In this document: positions 35,953-47,450 of the stretch, piece by piece
How positions within the stretch are numbered: position 1 is the first letter of the stretch
Layout: every line of letters starts with the position of its first letter
Origin: Paraphysoderma sedebokerense
Lineage: Eukaryota; Blastocladiomycota; Physodermatomycetes; Physodermatales; Physodermataceae
NCBI GenBank assembly: GCA_025602915.1
Contig: JAHLJZ010000039.1
Span: forward strand, 124,001-188,000
Direction: 5' to 3'
DNA length: 64,000 nucleotides
Translations under genes and position numbers: made by a program
The notes under the pieces: generated by a model
Databases searched by the model: none
Seen by the model: only the letters and a program-made list of their open reading frames with translations
What the model was told of the DNA's origin: nothing

Positions 35953-38900
35953 ATGCTGACGGTGTCGTCCCCGCCTCAAGCCTGCGAATCAACTGCAGTG
36001 AAGCTGATATCCGCGCTCACCAAAGTCAGTTGTCTTTCTGCCAGCACCATTGACGATTCAGAGATATTATCGTCTGTCACTGAGGTCTGTTGGTGCTCTC
36101 TAAAGTTCTAGATTGTAGCTGTGAAGATTTGGCTGTAATTAATACATGGTCGTTGTGTTGGAACTTCACTTTCATCGATTTGTCCGACATCAAAACAAAA
36201 CACGAATCAACCAGTCTCTCGCAGAAGTATCAGCTTTCCCGAGAAACCAATTGTTTAGGCTCTTGTTTATCCCTTTACCAAACGAATTCCGAAAAAATTC
36301 GAGTTCTCTCTGCAATTCTGCAGCCATAGGGGAGACTCTAACACGCTCGATCGGAAATTCTCTGAGCTATTTCTACCGATATCAAAACGAGTTGTTGAGC
36401 TACAAACGAGGGAAAACGAATGAGAGAGCTCAACAGAATCTAGTCCGAGCTTTGAGAAATTTGTATAATGTTACTCAAAATTTAGGTGAGTGAACAATCA
36501 ATTGACGATAGGATATCCGACTGGCTTTAGTACATGATTAGGCCTTGCGTGCTATTTATATTTCTGCTGATTAATATTTGTTTTTTGTTTCATCATTAGT
36601 CCAAATTCAAGGGTATAGATGTTATATTCAACCCATTTTGGATACAATATTGATTCAATCATTGCGGCGAGGTTTACTTGTAGGTGTATCCAAATCTTAA
36701 ACGGGATGTCTAAGACCTATCTACTTATTTAATTGCCTAGGAATCGCAAGATGACTTAGTTCTTATATTGTCTTTGACTGATAATCTTGAACCGACATGT
36801 TTCAGTCCTGTGCTATTAAAATTCTGCCAATCTCTGTGTCGACAGATGTAAATACCGTCACTGTTACTTTCCTCTTTTGCCTTAAATCTTAACGCTATAC
36901 TGTATATAGAGAATCATCAGCATCAGTTTATAACCCCGCTGTACCTCATTCGCTTCTTCTCGCAATATTCACCAATGTCATTCGACTCCCACAAATTCGG
37001 AATTATTATTTGTCGCTATCGATCGCTCAGAATAAAACATGCTATAGGAAATTGATACAGTTTTTAGCAAATCCGGATCTCTGCGTTGTAATCTATGCCA
37101 TGAGGATATTAGCTCTCCTAGTGTGGGACCGTCCTACTGAAGGAAAGAACAATGTACCAGATGGAATTGGCGAAAAGGTATTGGGATGAAGTAACGTATT
37201 GCGTGCCATGGACTGATTATTCAAATGACACAACCTGGAACGTTTTTTTATAACAAAATAGTTGTTTACTTCGGACAACATTTCACAAACAGTGAAGCTT
37301 GCTTTTCATCTGATATTATGCCATTCTTCTAGTCACATTGTGCAAACCGCAGTCGACTTGTTAGATGTACTGCTAAAACGAGAATGGATACGTAATTGGG
37401 TAGAAGGGTAAGTTGGCTTATGATTCTTGCCGTTGCATAGCGAAGAAGAGGTTTTTGAAACACGACGTACTCTGAGAACTACAACTCATATTAAGTTCCC
37501 ATTATGACTTTTGCCGCTCACATTTCTTTGCTGTCATAGGTATCAACATCTAAAAACATTCTTACAATCTTTAACCAAGAAATTGCGGGGAATATTGATG
37601 TCTTCTGACATTTCCATGTGTCACGTCGTACGTGATTTCTCCTATCACAGTTTCCTGTTTTGTGTTACTCATATTTAAGTTTTTCAGATACCGATCATTC
37701 GTCTATTTACGCTTTTTAATACACGGAATATTGGCCGAACTGTTCTACTGAAATCATATGCTAAGTACGATCTCAATCCGTTAATTTTAGGATTGTTGGC
37801 GGTGGATAGATCTTTCTTGGAATGGAAAGACTGGGTTTTGCATTCGGAAGACAAGGTTAATGATAATGGAATTGAATTGGGCGGAGAGAATAAGCGACAC
37901 AAAGCTTCCTTGCGAAAGGTAGAACCGGTTCAATTTGATGATATTAAACACATAATCCAATGGCTGTACTCTTTTTGTTCGGTTCGTTGTTTATTTCTTT
38001 TTTTCAATTAATTTTGCAGCGATTTTCTATTGACATTGAGATTGGATACACTGACGGGTTTTCGACAAATGGTAGCTCCAGAATTGTACTCGTTGCGAGA
38101 TGACACCACCGCCTACCCCCTCATCTATTGAGCATGGCGAGTCGGATTTTGACTCAAATTTGCCTAGTAACATCTCTCATGCTTCGGCCACATCTACTTC
38201 AAATACTACAATTCCCGCGTCTGATCTCGACCTGTTTATATCTACCCTTGCTACACTCACGCATTCAGTCGTATCGACTCCGCTACTTGATTCAAATTTG
38301 GATCAGATCAATTTTCTACTATCCGAAGAATGGTTAAGGCGTGTTAATTTAGCCATTGATTGCTTATTGCAACTTTTGGACAACGAAAAACAGGCTGAAT
38401 CTCACAGAGACGAACGTAATGTTGTACGCACTTTAGCAAACTTCTTGAGAATCGATGTTCTAGAAGACTTTGTCTGTCGGCAGTTAGATTGTTTCAATTG
38501 TCCACCCGATGAAGAAACCGATATAGAACTAGTAGAGCAAGAAAGAGTACAGTTGATACAAGTGTGCGTCGGTGTTATAGCGTTAATATCGAGAATTGTG
38601 CAGAGTGGAATATTGCAGTCCAGTGACACTCAGGTAGCGTTCACCCAAGGCTATTTAACTCAGGGAGGAGATATGGAAAGCAATGTTCAGGTTTGCCGTG
38701 ATCTTTTGCTCTCCCGGGTTTTCTTTTTCCATTCGCTGATTTTTCCTTCATCATTTCACCAGGGTTCTCTCATCAAGATATATTCACATTCTCGATTTCC
38801 TCATCTCTTAGCATCATGCCTTTGCGGTAACAAAATTACATCACCAGTGATCATTTCATCCGTTCTACAACTGTTGTCGGACAAGTCATCCATTAGTAGC

Positions 38901-40268
38901 TTAACGCAGGAAGAACAGCCCAGAGAGCCGTGGAGCATGGACAAAATAACCAAGACTATGGGCATATTGTTGGCAAATATTAATCAGCGTTATCTGAGGA
39001 TGAAGCTATATGAGAGGACGAATAATGAACGCGGCAACGAAGGGCAACCAGAAGAATGCACAACAGAAGTGCCGAATCACGAACACCTTATCCCAGAATT
39101 ATCACACATGGTAGTCAACGACAAAGTATGTATCACTTACATATTGCCGTCTCAATCAGTCTCCTTAGTTTATCTCATAATTTCTTATGGGCGATTGCAC
39201 AGCAGACAAATTTGACAAAGTCGCTAAACCATAAAAAGTTGACATTTGGAAAGAATACAACGAAATCTTTCGTCTCTTCAACCGTCGGATTGCTGCAAAA
39301 TGTTCAAGACCAGGTGATACAATATAGTAGGGAAGTTGAAAAGGAAATGGACATAAGAGAGAGAGAATTGATGGAGGAGGTAGAAAAGTGGAAGGTTTGT
39401 CATTTACTTATATTGCGTCAGCTCTCCGTACAAAAGCCGGTACAAGGTGAAAACAGGATACTAACTCTGATCGCTTTCACTAAGAATGCGGTGGAAAAAG
39501 CAAATGAAATGGGCGAACGACATCACAAACAGGTCAGGCTACTGGAGAAAGAAAAAGAATCACTGGTCGGTTTCCTCTTTTTTTAAAATTACCTTTCAGT
39601 TTCACGCATTGATTCTTTTGCCTGTAGATAAAAGAGCACGATCTTCAGTTGAAAGATGTGATGGCAAACACTCAGCGACAAATTAAAGATAAGAACGATG
39701 AGATCACTCAGTAGGCTTCTTTGGCTTCCTGTTCGTATTTGCTCTCGCGCACTGACGAAAGTATTCATTTAATAGGCTACGTTCTGATCTTGCAGAATCC
39801 GTCAAACAGGTCGAAGAATTGACATCAGAGAATGGGCGTATGAAGAGCGCGGTCGAATGTAAGTCCACGACATGGTTTTCAATACTTGCCAGCAAGTCCT
39901 CATTAAAAGTCCGTCTTAATACGCAGACCTGGAGAAAAGAATGGCAGAAATGAAGTTATCCTACGAAGCGATGCTGGCGAATGAGAAGAAAGAGTGGGCT
40001 CTGAAAGAGGAGGCGTTAAAAAATGAAAATGAAGAAAGAAAACGAAAGGAAATTGAACTACAAGGCGAGGTGATCCATCATTTTTTAATTTTCATTTTGT
40101 GCGCATGCGACAATTTAACAGAATATGATCTCGCAGGTTGCCAGGTTAGACGAATACAGTGAGACTCTGGAGGCTGAGTTGGAGAATCATATGCAGTTCA
40201 TGAGTCGGTTGAAGGAAAGCGCGAGTAAAGTCAAAAGAAGACGGCCCGGAAATAAGGAAGGCGATTGA
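35953..40268 (+). CDS. CIP2A: CIP2A-like armadillo/coiled-coil protein
   Basis: Homologue of the animal PP2A inhibitor CIP2A, judged from the armadillo region. In CIP2A this region is followed by a long coiled coil that dimerises. Seen after splicing: YRKLIQFLANPDLCVVIYAM, then RILALLV, then IGEKLFTSDNISQTVKLAFH, then EGYQHLKTFLQSLTKKLRG. These line up with human FYRTLITLL..TVVVFALSIL..VGEKLFHARNIHQT..RYEHFSSCLHQVL in the same order and spacing (human sequence from memory). Further helical repeats occupy 38040-39130. The C-terminus (39240-40260) is a coiled coil such as VEKEMDIRERELMEEVEKWK and ending KVKRRRPGNKEGD. About 17 exons. The N-terminal joins before 36350 are uncertain. The function in fungi is unknown; PP2A control is inference. 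Confidence 0.7.
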
Positions 40269-40360
40269 GTTGCACTTTTATAGATTTCAAGATGAAGCAT
40301 TGATTTTTAATATCTTCATGTAGATAAATATGTATTCCTTCTGTAATTTTTTTAATTGTA

Positions 40361-40366
40361 AATAAA
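40361..40366 (+). terminator. poly(A) signal AATAAA, CIP2A-like gene
   Basis: Hexamer 93 bases after the stop, before the PPIL4 start at 40499. Confidence 0.45.
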
Positions 40367-40498
40367 ATAGAGTGAATGGACTGTAGATGCGTGTGTTCTA
40401 AAGTTGAGGCGCCGATTCTAAAGACTTGGCCGCCGTCACTCTTCACCTTTTAAATCATCTCAACAACATTTTGATCGTTCAATACTAGCAACGACACT

Positions 40499-42398
40499 AT
40501 GTCAGTTCTCATTGAGACATCGCTCGGCGATATCGTCATTGATTTATTTACCGATCTAGCCCCTCAAACTTGTTTAAACTTCCTCAAGTTATGTAAAATC
40601 AAGTACTATAATTTCAATCTATTTTTTAACGTCCAAAAGGACTTTATGGCACAAACTGGGGATCCTACTGGAACTGGTAAAGGTGGAGAAAGTGTATTCG
40701 GGTATGGTCGTTGTTATGAATTAATTCATCCCCCGTTTTGTAAAACTTTTCATTGGAACGTTTCATTCGCTAATGTTCAATCTTTGTCACTTTCAATTCT
40801 TATGACTCTCCCTATAGTGTCATACATGGACCAAGCAGAAGATATTTTCCTTCAGAAATTCATCCAAAACTTAAACATAAAAAGAAAGGAACTGTATCAA
40901 TGGCCGTAGCACCGTTACAGGAAGCAGCAGTGGAAGGATTACAAGGTGTTAGCGGATCACAGTTTTTGATTACTACAGCTGATGATTTGGATTATTTGGA
41001 TGGAAAGTATACTGTTTTTGGAGAGGTAGCTGAGGGGTTTGAAGTTTTGGATACGATTAATGAATCGTTTGTTGATGAAGTTGGTAGACCCTTAAAAGAT
41101 ATTAGGTTTGTGTTTTGTTTTGAATTCTTTCAAAGTTTTTTCCATTATTCCGGTTATTAAACCTAATCTTTTGTTCATGCTTGCATTTCGAACTTTTAAA
41201 GAATCAAACACACTATTGTTTTAGACGATCCATTCCCTGATCCTGAAGGACTAATTGTGCCCGACAAATCGCCTGAACCGACGAAGGAAATGTTGGAGGT
41301 ATGTAATGATCTTCTTTACTTCCTCTTTATTACACTGGCACAAATGCTTTTTCTCTCTCCCCCAATACTCACATCGCCATCATCTCGTTTGCTTATATTT
41401 TGTAAATGAATAGAGCATTCGTATAGCTGAAGACGAGTCCATTGAACCAGAGCTTCCACCAGAAGAAATGGAAAAGGAACTCAAAAAAAGGGAGGCCCAA
41501 GCAAATGCATTGACACTAGAAATGATTGGGGACTTGCCATTTGCTGAAATTAAACCGCCAGAAAATGTATTATTCGTTTGTAAATTAAACCCTGTGACGA
41601 CTGATGAAGATTTAGAATTGATTTTTTCGCGGTTCGGCAAAATCAATAGGTTTGTATGGGTACGCTCTGATATTAAGCGCATGGAAGCAATCTAAACTAA
41701 CTCTGTTATTTGCATCGTTATGACAGTTGTGAAATCATTCGCGATAAACAGACTGGCGAGTCCTTATGTTACTCATTTATTGAATTTGACGAAAGAGACG
41801 CTTGTGAAGAGTACGCCCCCTACTTTTTTCCCATTTATTCTACCTGCTTTTAACGCAACTGCTTTCAATTTTTAGGGCATATTTCAAAATGCAGTCCGTG
41901 CTAATCGATGATCGCCGAATCCATGTTGACTTTTCACAATCCGTATCAAAATTGCATAAAGATTGGATCGTCGCCAGGAAGAAGCAACAAGGAGGGTATG
42001 GTGGATTCGCTGGAATGAAGAAGAGAGGACGGTATAGAGAAGAAGAAGATAATGATACCGATGATTATAGATTGGTTTTTGAGCATGGAGAAGGAGGAAA
42101 GAAATATATGGAAGGAAGAGAGGGCAGAGTGCAAAATGCTGATAGGGCAAGGGAGAGCGGGGATGCAAGGAGGAAAGTAACTGATGAATTACAAAGGGAA
42201 GGGCGATTTGGTGAGAGAAGACGAGATGATTGGAAGGCTGACAAACCGAGAGATCACTGGAGCGGTAGAGGCGACGGACGGAGACCGGTAGATCGTGAGA
42301 AGGATAGGGAAAGAGACAGAGATCACGATAGACATAAAGACCGAAGGAGAAGACGAAGTAGGAGTCGGTCTCCTGGGCGGTCGAGAGGAAAGTGGTAA
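40499..42398 (+). CDS. PPIL4: cyclophilin with RRM domain (PPIL4/Cyp6 type)
   Basis: Nuclear cyclophilin joined to an RNA-recognition motif, found in activated spliceosomes. Cyclophilin part: [20 protein letters not shown], then [20 protein letters not shown] and [20 protein letters not shown]. The catalytic arginine of active cyclophilins (HRV) is Asn here (FNV), as it is in human PPIL4, so this is a family trait and not decay. The linker carries [10 protein letters not shown] and [20 protein letters not shown]. The RRM shows [20 protein letters not shown] (RNP2), then [11 protein letters not shown] (RNP1) and [11 protein letters not shown]. The C-terminus is an Arg/Asp/Ser-rich RS-like tail. 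A loop between VSMAV and VSGSQF is expanded with a Gly/Glu/Ala insert. About seven exons. Confidence 0.93.
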
Positions 42399-42661
42399 CA
42401 ACTTTATTGTGTAAAAACGATGTCGAATTATATTTACTTGTCTTCAAAATATCAGTAAAGAGATAATTTTATTGACTGACATACAAGTCGCCAGAAAAAA
42501 GTCCTTGTTCATTAATTTAACAAGAATGTTGCTAACACATAACAGGCAGTATCCATAACGAAAATCAGTAAACTTTTTGAAAAAACGATATCACATCGAC
42601 GGTTATATCTACTTGTACAATCTATAACCAGATTACTTTTGATCTCCTTCAACTAGCATCT

Positions 42662-45600
42662 TCACCAAATAACAAATCCTCTCAAGATGTTGACCACTCT
42701 TTCAGCAGTAACTGCCTGTGTCATCATCCTAGCAATATTTTTCCCACTTTCATTCAACACTTCAAAAATCCATTTCAACCCCATCAACTCCACGATATAC
42801 AAAAAACCCATAAGGACTGCAGTAGTCCAATCCACGATTAACATACCGATAGTGTAAACTTGGTCGATCATGATGTTGACCGAAATGTAAAGAATGTAGA
42901 GGAATGCTCGAATAAAAGAACCAAAATTGAGATTGTCAGGTAGCGTTGGGATCTTGGAGATGTTAAACACTTGGGTGGATGAAAAAGACGAAATTGAAAA
43001 CGCCGAGAACAATATGCGAAGAAATTCGTCCAAGGTATCTTTGAACTGTAAAAAGTCGGTGTACCCGTATTCAACTCTGTCTCTTGTATGGCTTTTGCTG
43101 GACTTTTCATTTTGAACCCCGTGTCTGATTGTAGTCCACATGAAAAACATATTTTGATCAACCCATCTTGTCGCCCAAACCTTGCATTTTCCTTTCATTG
43201 CTTCGCCATTGTTCGAGGATTTCGTATGATCAATCATCTCGACAGTTGCTTGCCCTCCGTGTCTTTCTTCAATGTCGGTTAAATTGTACCATACTCCGGT
43301 TGGATTAGGACTTGAACTCGGTGTGACTTTAATAGAATTGTGCCCGGATTCCCCCATGTTATCATTTATGTCAGGTTGGGGACATGTGGAAGTAGAAGAC
43401 GGCATCGGAGGTGGTGAATTTTGACATTGAGTGCAAGGCGGGCACATAGATTGTTTGATGGATGGACAAATGTACGATTGAGAAGTAGATTGGATATAAC
43501 CAATTGCAGCTGACAAAGAAGCTGAGAATCGTGAAGAGGAATCCATTAGCGTTTGGTGGATAGTATCTAGTTCCCAAACTTTCATATTTCGTAATGTGGA
43601 TGGTAAGTAATCAGCCAATCCTGATCGCCAGACCGGTTTCGAAGTGAAGGTTGTTGATCGTTTGGCTTTATCAGTACCTCGGAGGTTGTGCAGACTCTCG
43701 AAATTTGTGGGAACTGTCATATGTCCAAATGTTAGATTTGCAGGGTCAAAGAAATGAGAAGCGGGGGTAGCTGATGATTTCGTATTCGAATGGAAGAACT
43801 GATCAAGTTGAGGTGTGCCAACAACAATAAAAGCAGAGACGACCAAGCAAAAGAACGTGAAGAATACAACAAAGTGGAGCAACTTTTTAAGGAATTTCTT
43901 GGATTCGACAATCGAATGGGTTGTGTTCGCATTTTGATAGACCTGCAAATTCGACTGACGATCCAACGATTTGGTTGTTTCGTCTGCAAATATTGCAGGC
44001 TTCAACATGAAAGCAAAAGATGATTAGAAAACTGTCATAAAGACAAAAATTAACGAATTACTTACCCATTTGATCCCTTTTTCAATCTTGATTCCGATAT
44101 TCACCAACTCATTGATTTCAGATGACAACAATCGTTCAGATTCTCGACTTTTCTTGTGTTCTTGTTTGAATTCACTTTCAAGAGTTTTAACCCACTCATT
44201 GCTCTGTTCAAAGGAACCACTTCCGACCCAAGATGGCGATACCCTTCCATACACTTTCAACAATTCTTTCAATCCCTTTTGTATCATTTCCCCATCAATT
44301 CCATTCATTTCGTTCAAAAGTACCGAGTCACGCAAAAACATGCTCCCTCGGAGATACGGAAATTTATCTTGTAAGTGTTTTAATTTAAAAACGAAGGATT
44401 GAATAATTTCACAGAATGCCGAGGTTGATGGAATCGGAATTCGTGATCCGTCGATTTGATCGAGTGAGTGGTAGTAGTCATGAATAGCGAGACAACACAA
44501 CATCGTAATTTCAAGACTGAATTGTCGGTTGTACTGATTGCGGGCGCGGAGATTCGATTTGGGAGAGTCAGGGGCAGTTAGAATTGAATACGGAGGGTAG
44601 TATATCAATCCCATTAATCCTTGGTCTTCGAATTTGAGCAAATCGTCAAAACATAAGTGGTCCATTTGGGCGATGTCGTTGACACAAAAGGCTCTGGTTA
44701 GAATGGTGTTGGAGATGATGGAATGAAAAGATAAGAGATCCATGACAAGTCGCGCGGGAGGTGTCTGACTTTGTTTAAAACAATTGATGATAAAGTTGGT
44801 CAATTTCATCTGAGAATCAGCAGTAACTGAGATTTTGGGTCCAACGCCGTCATTGAGAGCATCTAAAGATCGTAGGGATCCGTTTTCAGTATGCACATCA
44901 TAATCAAAGAACCATTTCGTAAGTCTGACCCAAACTTGATCGATCGTTTCGACTGTAACATCTGAACCTTCTTCAAAAACGCTATCAATCAATCCGGTTA
45001 GATACCAAATCGGCCCATCTGAAGTACCACTTGATTTTTTAAAATTGACTAAACTCGATAAGTCGTGGTAATTCGCTAACAAGGATTTCAGTAGTTGTAA
45101 CGATAATAACTTTCCCCATTTAGACTGTAAATATCTGTGGATGGCAGGAGTGACTTGCCGGTAACCACATAAATACTGCTGCGCGTGAGCATGAGTTCCA
45201 AGTGTTCGCAGATAATGAATGTAAGAATTTCTCGCAGCTTCAACAACCGATAAATCAGAGTTGTCTCGAGCTAGGTAATAAAAATCGCAAATTGCGCTTT
45301 GATGGACCCATTGTGGCTGATCGATAGGATCATAACCCAGTAGATAGAGAAGAACAGAAGATGGTTGTCGAATGTTACCTGTACCGTTACTTCCAGTATT
45401 TGACGAAAAGTCAGTCCATAGTTTGACAAATTCATCAACATTGACACCACTGGGAACTTCCTCGAGGTTCTCTAATTGCTCAATTTTGCCGTAAAAGAAA
45501 CGTTTAACTGAATCCCTAACTATTCCTACATCTACCATATCCTTACTTTTACCACTGTCGCTGCCTTGGATGTCTCGCAATTTACGGAGTTGACCGATTC

Positions 45601-47083
45601 CTTTAACCATAGCTGAACAATACGTTGCACTACCAGTGAGAGCACACAATGAAATGACATTTCCATACATGTCAACTCTAAACACTGATTCCAAAGACTC
45701 GCGAAGAAAACTGGGTAATGTTTTCCATCCTACATTGTGCAATTTCGAAGCATACTGTGAGATCGATGTCGTCGATGTAAACCACGCATGAGCTGAAATG
45801 TTTGTAAGTGAAAACTCCGAAGAGACAGAACCCGACGTAGAATCGGAACTGATGGTCGTCCATTTTGTCATGAATCGAATCAACTCTTCTTCACAGAATG
45901 TTCCTCCCTGCTCTGTACCATCTTGATTTACTCCATATTTCTCAAAAGTGGTACACCACCATTCTCTCAACTCCGTCATTAACCCGCGAGTGGCACTTTC
46001 AGAGACTGTAGAAGGAATATAAATCGGATACATGTACTGTAAATAGACAAACAAGAAAAGAGTAGAAATAGGGTGCTTGTGGGGATCGTAATCTTGTTTT
46101 TGGAATTGCTTGAACATTGATATTAACGATGGTTCATCGGCACGAACAAGTTTAATGAATTCTTCCAAGAATTGGCGATTGATTAAACCATCGCGGGGGG
46201 GATCTTGATGAACATTGCCGTTTGATGTTTCAGAGGATTCGGGTTGACTTGGTTCCACTGTGTTCGCTTGCAAGTCTTCTTTGCTGTTATTATTGATCGG
46301 TGTGATAGTTCTACTCGAACCCTCCCCCAATCGAGGTCTCAGTGGAAGTTGTAGCATCTTTTCCGCTTCAGTAGGTGTTTCAACGGTTGCTCCATTTATC
46401 TCCTTGCCATCTTCGTGAGTAAAACTATCTGTTCTGCAAATGATGGAGGCAACCAACTTCATTGGATGTTGAGCAATGCTTGGAGATACATCTGCTTGAA
46501 TCTTCACAACATCATTACCGTTCGCTGGAGTTGGCAACTGTTCGGGTTGAGAAAGTTCAGATTGACTTGCAGGGGGATTACTAACTTCCATAGTTCGGTC
46601 TGAAATGGGACATGAAATTATAGAGAATGAACTATGTCCTAATCTCGGTCGGAGTTCAGATGTTCCAATTGCCCGCTCCGTGTCGTTTTCATTTTGGTTT
46701 GCAGAACCCGAACAAGTTTTCTCGGGATAAGAAATTTCGGTGCGGGGAAGTAACATCGCGGCACCATTTTTTCCTACAACTTTCAAAAAATCTAGAAAAT
46801 GTTTTGTATCTTGAGATGTTTTCGTATTCGTCGATACCAAATCATCTAGATCATCTTGGATTTCGCGACTCCGGTTGTCGCGAAAGTTACAACTCGAACT
46901 GAAAATATTAGGTAGCAATGAAGGGTTCAATTTGAAGTTAAGTTCATTTGGATCATCTATTTGCTGTGTTGATAATGCATTTGCTATGAGCGGGTTGAAT
47001 ATAGCAGTTGTTTTGAGAATTTCAGGGTCCGTGATGTGTTCTTCGCATTGTGAGGGTTTCGAGGATACGAAGTCGCAAGACAT
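42662..47083 (-). CDS. large uncharacterised membrane protein (1451 residues)
   Basis: Two exons, 44066-47083 and 42662-43999, joined across a 66-base intron with GTAAGT donor, CTAAT branch site and AG acceptor in phase 0. The product is 1451 residues. The start is MSCDFVSSKPSQCEEHITDP. An early segment reads LKTTAIFNPLIANAL, then a low-complexity acidic region (to about residue 290). A long helical region of roughly 650 residues follows with no motif I can name (HPISTLFLFVYLQYMYPIYI, then FMTKW, VHQSAICDFYYLA). A strong membrane helix lies at LLHFVVFFTFFCLVVSAFIVV and several more at the C-terminus near YILYISVNIMIDQVYTIGML. The AIFNPL start and general layout weakly recall SMPD4 (neutral sphingomyelinase 3), but I cannot align it convincingly. 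No catalytic motif is visible. Confidence 0.7.
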
Positions 47084-47450
47084 CGTGTTGTCCTGTTGGT
47101 TGCTAAGATTGTGAGTGTCTTTGGAGAGCTTAGTAATTGAAGATAATATTTGTGGTTTCTAGGGTTTTGGAATGTGGTTTATGAGGGGATGAGAGATATG
47201 ATTCAAAGATACGTTGCAAGGGATTTTCTACCAATTTGACCTGGCACGTTGGGGCTGAAAACGCGAGAATTTCATCCCAAGCCAGATACAAAAATGATCA
47301 GATTTTTTTAATTTCTAAGGGACACAATACAAACGGATAAGCATAGACAACAAGAGGAGATATCGGGTTTATGTCAAAAATCACAATAAAAAGGGTTTAT
47401 TATGTCCATTAATGCAGAACAGATTACGATTCCAAGCCGAAGTTAGTTCC
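47084..47450. other. intergenic between two minus-strand genes
   Basis: 367 bases holding the promoter of the large membrane protein gene and the 3' end of ZNF277. No RNA gene or repeat is seen. Confidence 0.45.

Noticed and set aside
40600-40700. Loss of the catalytic Arg in the cyclophilin as a sign of decay
   Set aside because: PPIL4 proteins in general have Asn at this place, so it is normal for the family.
42662-44008. Separate membrane-protein gene starting at its own ATG (MLKPAIF...)
   Set aside because: The ATG falls within a good 66-base intron whose removal fuses this frame in phase to the upstream 1006-codon exon. One two-exon gene is simpler.
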